Made by a program: the position numbers and the translations under genes
From: Bathynomus jamesi
Taxonomy: Eukaryota > Arthropoda > Malacostraca > Isopoda > Cirolanidae
Assembly (NCBI GenBank): GCA_023014485.1
Contig: JAJOZX010005610.1
Coordinates: 223,501 to 287,500 of the forward strand
Direction: 5' to 3'
Length of the DNA: 64,000 nucleotides
Notes under the pieces: model-generated
Told to the model about the DNA's origin: nothing
Seen by the model: only the letters and a program-made list of their open reading frames with translations
The model's database searches: none
Shown: positions 1-12,300 of the stretch, one piece after another
How the letters are laid out: each line of letters begins with the position of its first letter
Position numbering within the stretch: position 1 is the first letter of the stretch

Positions 1-657
1 ATCGGAAAATATGATATGTTGGTCTTGATTAGGTTAGGTTACGCTACGTTAGGTTAGTTAAGATTTGGTTAGGTTAGGCTAGGCTAGATGACCGAGTACT
101 TCACTATTTTTATTGACTTAAGAGAAACCACCCTACTCCCACTTGCAACTCCGTTATTTGGGGAACAAAAATTAATTATCAGACTTAAAAAGTTTTTATA
201 TAACGTGATTTGAGCTTTTTGTTTTGGAGTTTCCTTAAAATATACTTGCTTTTCTACTGAATTTGGGAAAAGGCACGTTGTTTACAAATTCCGCCGAAAT
301 GTCATTTTGTTTTATTATATAATTATTTGGATTGTATAATATTATGTAATATATGATACTATAGCCTTTTCTGTGGTTATTGAATAATTAATTGGAGTAT
401 TTCATTCTTTGTGTTAGTAGTTAGAATTTTGTTTACATAAGTAGAAAAACTGTTGAAGGATGAACTCCACATCTCAAAACTGTTTGGTAAATATGACTGT
501 CTATAGAAAGGAAAATTTTGTCAACTAATCATTGTTTAATCACCTACAGTATAGCTTCAACATTTTAGATTTGAAGTCGTCTCGTTTACCACTGCAATAA
601 TCTGTAACGTTAATAATATCAAATAATAAGTATGCAAATAAACTTCATCCTTTCCAG
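1..657. other. Non-coding AT-rich sequence with degenerate TTAGG-like words
   Basis: No gene is seen here. Bases 27-90 contain repeated GGTTAGGTT-type words resembling a degenerate arthropod TTAGG telomere repeat, but they are irregular and short. The rest is AT-rich and probably intronic or 5' flank of the peroxidase gene. Confidence 0.5.
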
Positions 658-740
658 ATTTCCCGAGTTTCCTCCTTTCAAGACAAGCGCTTCGGACAGG
701 AGTCAGAAGAGCCAATGCGCCCTTCTCATTCCAGAGCATG
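658..740 (+). CDS. Candidate upstream exon of the heme peroxidase gene
   Basis: A strong acceptor (CATCCTTTCCAG) precedes base 658 and a donor (GTAAAA) follows base 740. Read from phase 0, the 83 bases are open and end after two codon bases, which is what the next exon at 3952 needs; the joined codon is TGC (Cys). The peptide is hydrophilic (it includes DKRFGQESEEP) and has no recognisable domain, as expected for the variable N-terminal part of a peroxinectin-like protein. There is no direct homology evidence, so this exon rests on splice signals and phase only. Confidence 0.45.
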
Positions 741-1218
741 GTAAAAGCTCCAGTTTCGACCACACTTTAGACATTTTCAATGGAATACAGTAAGTGAAAG
801 TTTATTAGTCAAATTCACAAAGTGCTTGCTTCTTAGTTATTCTTTAAGAATGCATGCACGAAAGGTTCAAACCATATAAATTTTACGTGCCACCGAATTC
901 GTCATGTGCGTAGTATCTGATCTCTCAAGTACATAAAAAACTCGAATAAACATGCGTTAACACTCTTTCATACGAATGTTATTTTATCGAACTCGCTGTA
1001 CAAGTATAAGTTTTGTTAAAACAGCAGTAATGTTGCAGAGTATCCCAAATGGAATTTATTTCTGCAATTAACTAAATTAAATTAAACTAATTAAACTAAA
1101 ACCCATGAAGTTTATTAATCTCCTTTATTTTGACATTTATCTTTGGTGATCCCTCGATCAAGCAAACAACTCTTTAATTTGTCTAATTACCTTATTTTAG
1201 GGCCTATATTCGCTAGGC

Positions 1219-1225
<7 letters not shown>
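741..1225. other. Intronic sequence, nothing recognised
   Basis: AT-rich sequence without an open frame or recognisable repeat. A TA microsatellite begins at its end. Confidence 0.5.

Positions 1226-1249
<24 letters not shown>
1226..1249. repeat. (TA)n microsatellite
   Basis: Simple TA dinucleotide run immediately before the 5' end of a truncated LINE copy. Confidence 0.9.
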
Positions 1250-2757
1250 CAAGGGAAAATATAATTTTCTGAAGTAAAGAGGTTAATTAAAGAGTTAAAG
1301 ACTGGTTCTGCGTCAGGGGTAGATGACTTATCGAATGAGCACTTAAAATATGCAAATGACGTAGTATGTCTGCATATATCATTGCTCTTATCAGCCATGC
1401 TTGCTCATAGCTATATCCCTGCAGAGTTCATGAGGGTATATATTTTGCCCTTGGTCAAAAATAAGTACGGAGACATTCTGTCCAGCAATAATTACGGGCC
1501 TATTGCTGTCGCTTCCTGCTTCTCGAAACTACTAGAAAAACTCTTGTTACTCCGATTAAATGATTTCCGATGGACATCTAATCAGTTTGGTTTTAAAAGG
1601 TCCCACTCAACTGACCTGTGTATCTATGTACTTAAAGGAACTATCTAAATACATTGACAGTAATTCAACTATTTATAGCTGTTTCCTAGATATAAGTAAG
1701 GCATATGATAGGGTGAACCACAATATTTTATTTGAAAAACTAGAAGACAGGAAGGTTCCCATGTACATATTAAACGTATTGAAATTTTGGTATTCCCACC
1801 AATCTTTCACTGTTAGGTGGGCAATATACTATCCAAGTGTTTTGGCTCCTCTTGCTGGGTGAGACAAGGCTCCTTGCTCTCCCCTGTGCTGTTTAATGTG
1901 TATATTGACGGATTAATTGCTTCACTTAATGAGGCAACAGTGGAATGTTGTATAGATAACACAAGGATAAACATGCCGATGATATGGTGTTAATAAATTC
2001 CTCTGTTAAAGGTCTGGATCGGCTACTAAAAGTCTGCAAAGTGTATTCGCAGAAACATGATACTCTTTTTAATGTTACAAAAACTAAGGTTATGCAATTT
2101 CATCCTAAAAGCTGTAATCAGCCAGCTGATATAAGGTTTAAAATGAATGGTGAAGTAATTGAGGAAGTACAAGAATTTAAGTATTTGGGTCAAACTATTA
2201 CCAGCTGCCTGAGTAATGTCTCGAATATAAGAAAACAATCTCGAAGCCTGTGTGCTAAAGCGAATATGACCATAAGGAACTTTCGATTTTGCACAAGTGA
2301 AGCTAAAGACACTCTCTTTCGTACTTTCTGCAGTAATATATACGGACAGCAACTCTGGGTGAATTATAAAAAAGGTTCTGGCAGAACCTAAATTTGCTGT
2401 ACAACAGGTCTTTTAGACTCTTACATAAATTACCCCCGAGATGTTCAGCTTCGCAAATGTTTGCTACCCGCAATGTCCCGAGGTTCCCGGAGGTAACAAG
2501 ACGTACTCAATACAGTCTAATGCAAAGAATTAAAAAATCAACCAACCCGATTATCCAAGCTATCCATGAGTCCTGCCATTTATCCTCTAAGCTATGGAAT
2601 TCTTGGTACGAAAACGTCTGTCTGTAGCTCCACTTAACTTCGGCATTACAGTATTATTTCTAATCAATTGTATATATTTCTACCCTTAGTATATAAACTG
2701 TCATTGTATTAATAATATTTGTCATATGGACTATAGTCTGCCAATAAACCTTTTCAT
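1250..2757 (+). mobile_element. 5'-truncated LINE (non-LTR retrotransposon), RT fragment
   Basis: A second copy of the LINE at 25880-28520, beginning inside the region before the RT. Frames at 1382-1648, 1560-1862, 1984-2391 and 2394-2627 together cover RT: the finger region with [19 protein letters not shown], the catalytic A block [13 protein letters not shown], and a remnant of the second catalytic block where ATGCCGATGATATGG encodes ADDM. Several frameshifts and small deletions make it dead. Relative to the 25880 copy it keeps a 32-base stretch near 1423-1454 that the other copy lost, and lacks a few bases just before the ADD codons. It ends in a TTTTCATTT tail followed by a TA run. Confidence 0.88.
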
Positions 2758-2769
2758 TTATATATATAT

Positions 2770-2800
<31 letters not shown>

Positions 2801-2802
2801 TA
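2758..2802. repeat. (TA)n microsatellite
   Basis: Interrupted TA dinucleotide run at the 3' end of the LINE fragment. Confidence 0.85.
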
Positions 2803-2934
2803 TTATTTATTATTTATTTCAAGTTTTCTCCCAAGTTTTATATCTACAGTATTTATCTGTCTATCTAGCTTGGGAGAAAACTTAGGTGTTTGTGTAAAGT
2901 AATTTACATTTAAACTTATACCCACGTCTATATA

Positions 2935-3829
2935 CAGGGTGTACATAAAGTCAGGATCTATTTTTGTGAAGCACTTGGAAATTATATGGAATTCAATCAT
3001 AAAATGATAAAGTGGTAACATTTATTAAATAATTAAGAGTAGGATTCGACGTGACACCCATCAGTATCCCTGCACAGCTCAAATCGTTCCGCAGCATTTC
3101 TAAACACATTCTGGAGCATTTGCGGGGTTATGTTATCTGCAGCAGTTCGTATACGTGTACGTAAGTTTTCAAGACTCGTAATCTTCGTCTGATAGACGTG
3201 CGATTTGATAAAGCCCCATGCAAAGAAATCTAAAGGGGTTAAATCTGGTGATCTCGCTGGCCAAGGTCTGTTGCTTCCGCGTCCGATTCAGCGATTTGGA
3301 AAACGTCCATTTAGATAATCCTGAACAATTTTGGCATAGTGACAAGGAGCACCATCATGTTGATAGACGACGGGGATAGGATTGTTAGTACCGTCGTCTA
3401 TCAACATGATGGTGCTCCTTGTCACTATGCCAAAATTGTTCAGGATTATCTAAATGGACGTTTTCCAAATCGCTGGATCGGACGCGGAAGCAACAGACCT
3501 TGGCCAGCGAGATGACCAGATTTAACCCCTTTAGATTTCTTTGCATGGGGCTTTATCGAGTCGCACGTCTATCAGACGAAGATTACGAGTCTTGAAAACT
3601 TACGTACACGTATACGAACTGCTGCAGATAACATAACCCCGCAAATGCTCCAGAATGTGTTTAGAAATGCTGCGGAACGATTTGAGCTGTGCAGGGATAC
3701 TGATGGGCGTCACGTCGAATCCTACTCTTAATTATTTAATAAATGTTACCACTTTATCATTTTATGATTGAATTCCATATAATTTCCAAGTGCTTCACAA
3801 AAATAGATCCTGACTTTATGTACACCCTG
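2935..3829. mobile_element. Fold-back mariner derivative (DD41D family)
   Basis: An 895-bp inverted repeat flanked by TA on both sides (2933-2934, 3830-3831). Both ends begin CAGGGTGTACATAAAGTCAG reading inward. The two arms meet near 3390 at a duplicated GACGACGG segment. Each arm encodes the C-terminal half of a mariner transposase reading inward from its own end on the opposite strand, with the second catalytic Asp in QHDGAPCH and the third in SPDLTPLDF, 41 residues apart. The arms differ by substitutions (for example near 3288 versus 3475). A longer relative starts at 63148. Confidence 0.9.
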
Positions 3830-3951
3830 TATGATAAACATTACAGTATATGCTTAGTCAGATGAGGCTGATATAAATTCACAATTTTTCTTCCACTGTT
3901 TATCGCTTACAAAAAATATTTTTCCAACTTCAAGCAATTTGTCCTTTTTAG

Positions 3952-4128
3952 CGGCCCCCATCCCGGGGGTGATGGACACACCTGCATTACCTTTCAATCA
4001 GTGAATTCGGCCTTCATGGCCGCCAGAGACAAGTTCGGCCTACCCCGACCTGAAAAACCTGCCACGACGCCAGACCTCGGAAATCTTGGGAGAGTTTTGG
4101 TGGAAGCCACAAAGATCATCGCTCAACA
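3952..4128 (+). CDS. Peroxidase exon, N-terminal region
   Basis: Acceptor CCTTTTTAG and donor CA|GTGAGT. The reading frame starts at 3953 after one carried-over base and includes [18 protein letters not shown] and a helical stretch ending EATKIIAQ. It ends after two codon bases, matching the G that opens the next exon. This is the pro-region typical of peroxinectins, upstream of the catalytic domain. Confidence 0.85.
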
Positions 4129-7091
4129 GTGAGTGTTCACATACGTCTCGAACAATGAATCGTGGATGTAAGGAATATTATTCATATAATGAAAGCGAGG
4201 AGCAGAGCAATGAATTTTAAACAAATTTTAGGTGTTGAAGGTTTCTCCCCAAATAAAATTTGAAAGAGTTCCGACTGAAATTCAAAGATAAAGTAGGACA
4301 AATTTATTGGTCTACGTCATTAATTCAGCGTTCGTATTCGCAGGTACAACCTTCCCAAGGACGTGATAATGAATGGGCTCCCGCTGATTAACTCCCTGGA
4401 ATCGATCATTGGAACAGTTTGCTTCGATTTCCTTAAGAAGAATGTGTGTAAAGTAGAAAGGTATATAAAGCAGTTCATAAGTATACAGTATGTAACTGAT
4501 TGCTATTTTCGCCTTTCAATAGATATATCTTTTTCTGGAGATATCCTATTTTGGCGTCCCAAATTATTTAACAATTACAAAATAAACAAATAGCGTCCCA
4601 AATACAAGCACTTTGCGAATGTGTATATTTATCGCTTCCTGACATGTACGATAGTGCAGTATCCTGTGTGATACATGAAAATTATTGACTGCCCGGTTAA
4701 GTCAACTGTACGTCCTTGACGATTGGTTAGGTTAAGTCGTGATATTTTCGTTAGGTTAAACGAAAATATCACGACTTAATCTAACCAATCGTCAAGGGCG
4801 TACAGTTGACCTAACCGGGAATTCCAGTCAGTTTTCTCATAAGAAATCAACAAAAATGATTCATCAAAACAAAGCTGATGCTGTTAAATAATTTGGGACG
4901 CTATTCGTTTATTTTTGGTTGGTTGAATAATTTGGGACGCCAAAATAAGATATTGTCCTTTTTCTTAACAAGACATACAAGTAAACACACTACAGTATGA
5001 AAAAGTAAAATTATAACTGAGGGTAATTTTAATGCATGCGTGATACAAATATATTTAAGAATAATTTCTTTAGATATTAGTTTATCTGTTGGAATAGCAT
5101 ACCTAATTTTAGTGTGCAGTGATAACCAATTTGCGCAGTAATAATTTCAATTTGTGCAGTGATAAATTGAAAATCTGTGCAATGATAAATTAGGTTCTAT
5201 ATATAAATTACTGCACACAGTGCACAGATTTTAAATTTGTCACTACACAAAGTGAAATTATTACTGCGCAAATTGGTTATCACTGCACACTAAAATTAGG
5301 TATGTGGAATAGAAAAATATAGTAAACGTTGGTCGACGTTAATAAGGAGATCGATGTAAAATGTACAACACAGAGGAGGGTTAGTCTCCACCTGACGTGG
5401 GCCACGTCCCGAGCACGTTTTTTCATTACAACACCACGCTAGGCGTGAGCGAATTCCTGTTTTGCACATTATACGTCAATCTCCGTATTTGTATTTATGT
5501 AGGTATGTGTATATATCTATATCACGATGTTTGTTTTTTAAATCACTCTAGAAATATGTACTCCATAATACAATTTGCAGCTTTCATACATAAAAACTTA
5601 ATAAAGGAAAATAATGAAAATACTTTTGCTTCAATCTGATGGATAATATTCATAAATATACTCGTATTTTCATACCCCTTTTAACATTACACTAATCATA
5701 TTATTCATTCATAAAAATTCCTGTTCTTAATTGAAAGGTATCGTTCGTATGATGGGACCTGCAACAACTTGCACAACCCAAATTGGGGATCTGCTCTTAC
5801 AACGTTCAAAAGAAGAATTGGTCCCGATTATGCCAACGGTATGTATAATTACAACCAAGCAATTTTTTTTAAACTCTTGTTCCTGTTTGTTACATGAAAT
5901 AAATTTTTCTGAATGAGTGAAACAACAATTAGATTAAATTTGTTGGATGTTTATGAATATAAAAATTGTTCTCGAGCTCAAAATTTCTATCAAACAAAGT
6001 AATGAAGTTGAAAACTAAAACAAAGACAATTCTTTCGGATCACTTTAACATATTGCTTCCCAAAGCATTCGGGAAGCAATATGTTAAAGTGATCCCTCCT
6101 GGGAAGCAATATGTTAGTGATTAACACTGGGAAGCAATATGTTAAAGAGAGGTTCTGGGAAGCAATATGTTAGTGATCCATTATGTTAATTGACTACCCA
6201 GTTAGGTGAACTGTACGCCTTTGACGATTGGTTAGGTTAAGTCTTGATATTTTGGTTAGTTTAAACGAAAATATAACGACTTAACCTAACCAATCGTCAA
6301 GGGCATACAAAAAAACAGTTTATTAAAGCGGACATTTTTTATCGTACTCCTTATCCTAAATATTGGGAAGCAATATGTTAAAGTGATATACACTGGGAAG
6401 CAATATGTTAGTGATATACACTGGGAAGCAATATGTTAAAGTGATATACACTGGGAAGCAATATGTTAAAGTGATCCATTCTTTCTTCTAAGTTTAAAAT
6501 GTTCCTGTAAATATTTCCTAGTTTTTCATATAATGAAGCATAGACCTATAGTAATGGCTTCAAAGATGGGTGCTCTTCCAATACGTGCTCTACCGTAAAA
6601 TTTACATTCCAATATGTGCTAACTAACGAAAATATCACGACCTAACCTAACCAATCGTTAGGTCAATTGTACGCCCTTGACGATTGGTTAGGTTAGGTCG
6701 TGATATTTTCGTTAGTTAGCACATATTGGAATGCAAATTTTACGGTAGAGCACGTATTGGAAGAGCACCTAAAGATGTTAATATATGAAGCGATTTCTTT
6801 GAAGTTTATCTAAAAATCGCTTGTGAAACAATAAAACTAGAATTTTAACAAAATATTAAGGAGACTTGATAAGGAAATAAAAACTATATAATTATATTTA
6901 AAATGAAAGAACCATGTCTCTTCCTGACCCCCCGACATAATTTATCCCAGTTTCAATCACTGATGAAGAAATTTCATTTGATGACGAAAAGATCTTAAAC
7001 TCTCATTCTTTGTATCTAATTCCTTAATTTCTATGTTTGACAGGTTTCACTGTTAAAGCGGGAATCTTAAGTATTTTTTTTAAATATGTAG

Positions 7092-7173
<82 letters not shown>

Positions 7174-7854
7174 GTGTACAGGGCTATTCAAACTGATTCA
7201 CCTGATTTCAAATGAGAATATTTTTTAATGTTACAAATACAGTGATATTTGTGATACATCAACCAAAAGAAAAACTGTCTAAATTTTGTCTCACCTCATA
7301 AATGCTCTATGTGACTTCCCCTAGTTACACGAGCAACGTCGACACGATAGTCGAATTCCTCCCATACTCGCTCCAGCATGTCCGTTGTCACTGACTCTAC
7401 GGCAGTAACAATGCGAATGTTTCCTCGAACTGCCGATACCACCGACGGATGCTCTGAGCACCCGGTGGATCTGTTCTGTAACGTCGACGAAACTCACGCT
7501 GCACTGTGACTACCGATTTACAGCTCGAAAACTGCAACACACAAAACGCCTTCTGCTGTGCGGACGCCATTTTCACACTGACTGTTTGTTGCTAGGCTAG
7601 GCCATGGCTGACTTTGGAGCCCTCTCGCGGTGATCTTGTAAAACTCGGAGATTTCCTCTTTCATGTGGTGTATGCTCAGTTGATGCACGGTTGATAGGTA
7701 CGGAAGTATTCTCAGTTGAAATCGGATGAATCACTTTGAATAGCCCTGTGTATATATATATATAACACAGACCGTGCATGGAACAAGGAACTCTTCTGGG
7801 AAAATTAAATCCACTATAGTCCTCAGGGGACCATTCTGAGTTTGTGTATATATG

Positions 7855-7908
<54 letters not shown>

Positions 7909-9318
7909 AATTATTTCACGAAAGTGACACGTGAAAAGTATTTATGATGAATAAAACCACGAAGGAAAAAGAAACACAAAGGGGTGCTCAAGCGCTTTCG
8001 TCTAATGACATCCTCAGGAACACAGTGTTCCTGAGGATGTCATTAGACGAAAGCGCTTGAGCACCCCTTTGTGTTTCTTTTCCTTCGTGGTTTTATTCAT
8101 CATATATATATATATTATATATAGCCTATACTTTGAAATAGGAAAAGTATTTTCAACGTATAGCTAAAATGTCTAAAAGTGAAAAATTATACAATGTATG
8201 TACCGAAGTTAAGGTAATTGAGTTTCGCGCGGAGTAACTGAGTCCGTTCCATTTAGGTCAGGAGCGCGGAAGTAAGTTTATAAATATACCCTGGCCTGGT
8301 TAAGGTTACAAACTCCTTAGATGCTGACCTATATGGTTAAGAGCAGAAAATACTATAGGAAGCACAGAACGGATTCACTTACCCCGCGTAACCTCAATTA
8401 CCCCAAGTGACGGTAGTTTCATCCGCGCAATAATGCATATTTTTTCCAGTGATTCAATGATACTTAATTTTCCTCCTTTAAATGCTACTGTTCCTTCTTT
8501 TGGACAGGAATTGACGCTCCTCGTGAGAGTAAAAACAGTCACCCTTTACCGTCAGCGCGTTCAGTCTCCGCTCACATACACAGAGATGAAGGCTTACATG
8601 ATCACGCAGTAACGATCATGAATGTTGCATGGGGTCAAGCCCTTGATCATGACCTTACGCTAACGGCGGAATCCAGATGTACGTATACAGCCCTGCATAT
8701 ATATTTTAAGGTTTCTGAAAGGAAATGTGCACTTGAAAACATTCATATAGTCAAGTGCGTAGATCTTCCGACGAGTGTTTTAATATCGTTTAATTTTACA
8801 CACTTAAACTCTGTTGTGTAAATTGTGTGTACAGGGTGATTCAAAAGTCAGGTTACATAGGGATATACTGTATTATGTAATGAGACAGGGGAATAGTCAC
8901 ATCACATGTTCGATATGGCCACCGTTAACGGCAATGCACTTGTGCAACCAGCTAGAAATATCACATCAATGCGCTCCTCCTTCGATAACATCTCATAACT
9001 CATTTACCTGCAAAGAAACAGAAAAGCCCTATGTAACCTGACTTTTGAATCACCCTGTAGAATTGTTTTCGCTTATTGTTTCTATGGGAATTGTTTTTGG
9101 TAATGGTAAAGCATATTAAAATTCATATATCATAATTATATACAATTCAACAACTCGGTGGTGTAGTGGTTAGCGTCGCTGACTACGAATCCATCGGCCC
9201 CGCTGGTGGGGCGTGGTTCGGATTCCACGTTAAAACTGTAGGTCTAAGGTGGAGTGAAAAGCTTGACCTTCGTCAGAATGAACAATTCGGCCGGAAGTTA
9301 ACCAAAGATTACGAAAGG

Positions 9319-9383
<65 letters not shown>

Positions 9384-12300
9384 CTCGGTGGTGTAGTGAT
9401 TAGCGTTCCTGACTACGAATCCATCGGCCCCGGGATCGAGACCCGGTGACGGCAGCAGGAGCGCAGCAAAACCCAGCTGTTCATCCTTCCACACAATAAA
9501 AAGAAAGTGGTTGGTAAATAAATGGGTACCCTGGGTGGCCTAGTGGTTAAGACGCTGGGCTGCTGGTGGGGCGTGGTTCGGATTCCTCGTTAAACTGTAG
9601 GAATGAAGTGAAAAGCTTGACCTTCGTCAGAATGAACAATTTGAGCGGAAGCTAACCAAAGGTTATATATATACAGTATCCCCCTCGATTAGGTACTCCG
9701 GCTTGCCGGGCCGAGGGGGCTCGTACACCTCGTGGGTTGTTGAGGTTTCCTCAACTCCTCGCGGGGTGTGGGCGAAGAGTTACCTAGTTGCGTTTGTTTT
9801 TTTCCCTTTCCTTTTCTTCCCCCCCCCCCTTTCTTTTCTTTTTGCTCCCCCTTTTTTTTCCGTCTCTCTTGGAATTTCTTTTGTCTTGACTCGGTCCTGT
9901 GCCTCTGTCAATCGTAGTATCCCCCCCCCTCTGTTTGTATTTGCAGTCTTGGGGTCATCGGGTGCACCCGCCGGGGGGCATCGCTCCGTGGCTGAGCCGT
10001 GCTCCGGGGATGGTACGGGCGCCCGGACCGCTGCTGCGTCTGGATTGGGTCTTTGCTTGGCCCTTAACGGACAGATCTCCGTAGTGCCAATCTGCTGTTT
10101 TTAAAACGACAGTTAGGTTGGGGGGCGGGCTACCCGGGACGTTGGGCCTGCGCCTTGAAGGATGCAGCGGCGGATGGTGCATCGCCTTGGGTCCGAGACT
10201 GTCTTTTTTGTAAAGCTACTATTTATGGGTTCTATTTCTAAACTTCACTCCCCTCTTGTTGACGACTCTGGCCCGCCCTTGGATTTGGATAAGACTACTA
10301 CTTCTGGTCGTTCAGCGGCCTCTGCCTCCGCTGGATTGACCTTCAAGCCGTATGGCCCCCTCTCGTCCTCTGCGGCGTCTGGCTCTCGTGGCCGGACTCG
10401 TGGTGGCCGTAGGGCGGGGTCTTCGCGGCCCTTGTTCTCTCGCCCACTCTCGGTTACCGTTACACATGGACCTGTCCCTGCTGTCAATTTCTGTCCGGTG
10501 GACAGGTTCCTTGTTCTCCGCCCTTCCGCTGGCTCCCTTCCGGGAAACTCGGAACGGGTGTTTCAGCGCCTTAAGACGATAGGGGTTCCCTGTCGTTATG
10601 ATATCCGCCCTCTGAAGGATGGGTCTCTTCTTTTGAAGTCCCGTTCTTCGGGGTGACTGGGTCCCTTCTACAGTTGCAGGATGTCTTGGGTTGCAGAGTT
10701 TCTGTGACTCCCCATCCGCAATCGAATAGCTGTCAAGGCACCATTTTCGTTTCCCGTCTGCTGTCAATCCCGGTTGGCGAGTTGCAGGAGGATCTTGCCC
10801 CCCAGGGGGTAACGAGGGTCTTCCGCTTTTCGTCGCGCCGGGATGGTGCTCTTACCCCGTCCGCTCGTCTGCTCCTGACCTTTGACTCCCTTGTGCCTCC
10901 GGCCCAGGTGTTCTGGGGCGTGGGTGATCGCCGGTCGTGTGAGTTTTCGGTGCGACCATATGTGCCTGACCCGGTTCGCTGCTTTGGCTGCAACCGGTTC
11001 GGCCATGTTAGCTCTGCGTGCCGCCGTGAGGGTAAGCTATGTGTCCGCTGCGGTGGGCCTGCGCACCCTACCCCGTGGACGAAGCCCCCGCGGTGCTCGA
11101 ACTGCTCGGGGGCCCACCCTTCCTCCTCTCGGGACTGCTCCGTTTTCAAGTTTGAATTCGAGGTGCGGTCCTTAAGGACTACCGAATTCCTTAGTGCGCG
11201 GGAGGCGCGCGATAGGGTCCGTGACCGGGAGCCGCGGCGGGGGTTGTCCTACGCTGCGGCTCTTGGCCCTGGCGGGTCCTCGGGCCCCTCCCGTGCTACC
11301 CCGGCGTCTACCGGAGTGGTGCCCCCCCTGGAAGTTCCGGGGGTTGGTGGTCCTCCTGGCGCCGCGGGTCCTTCTTGTTCCTCTGCCTCACTTTCAGACA
11401 TCCCATCTGATTCCCTGCCTACAAGTGCCCCTTCTCCCTCTCCGGCCTTGGGGTCTGGATCCTTGCCTACTCGTCTCTCGGGTGGGGAAGGTGATGCCCC
11501 GAAGGGGAGGAGGAAGCGTCGCCGTGGTCGGAGTCGGAGTCCTTCCGACCCGATCCTGACTGCTGCTCGCCCTGCTTCCCCTTCTTCCCCTTCTTCACCG
11601 GAGGGGAAGCGGTGCGCTGCTCCTGATCCGCTCGGGACTCCCCCCCCCCTATACGGAGGGCTGGTGAGGCGTCACCTCCCGGTGCCCCGACCAGTGTCCG
11701 GGTGTCGGTTGAGGTACACCGCCCCATGACACCCTCGATTCCTGACTCTGTTCCCATGATAGACCCGGTCGAGAGGGGCCTGGCCCTTCTTCATGGAGTC
11801 TCTCTCCCTTCGGCTCCTGCTGAGAGTGGTCGGGTCTCTCTCCTGGATCTACCTCTCCCACCTGTGGTGGACCTTTCCTCCCCCCCCCCGTCAGTGCTTG
11901 TCTGGTTTGACGAGCCCTCGGACATCTGATTCTCCCCGGCCCCCTCTGGTGGGGTTAGGGGTTTCGGCTGGGCCCGTCTCGTCGTCTCTCCCCCTCCAGG
12001 GGAGCCCCCCTCTGACCTCCCTGTTCTACTCTCCACTTCTCGTTCTACTACGGGTGAAGCAGCTGCGGGGTCGGTGGCCCCTACCACCCCTCCCGTTCGG
12101 GGTGAGTCGGGGAAGCCGATTCCGTCCCTGGTTACGGACCGTTGAGTTTGCTGCTCAGCTTGGTCCGTGGCTATTTCGCTGTTTTCTCTGCCTCTTATAA
12201 TGCCGCTTCCCCTTACAGTTCCATTTTGCATTGGAACTGTAGGGGGCTTTTAGCTAACTGGGAGAACCTTGCCTCCCTGCTGGAGAGCGAGCGGCCTTCC

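Noticed and set aside
27..90. Telomere
   Set aside because: Only a few irregular GGTTAGG words; similar words occur in the palindromes at 4700-6700, so a dispersed repeat is more likely.
4441..4450. Ending the peroxidase exon at 4443 or 4447
   Set aside because: Neither leaves the two codon bases needed by the exon at 5738; the donor at 4461 does.
9166..9494. Open frames rich in Tyr-Ile repeats
   Set aside because: Translations of a TA microsatellite.
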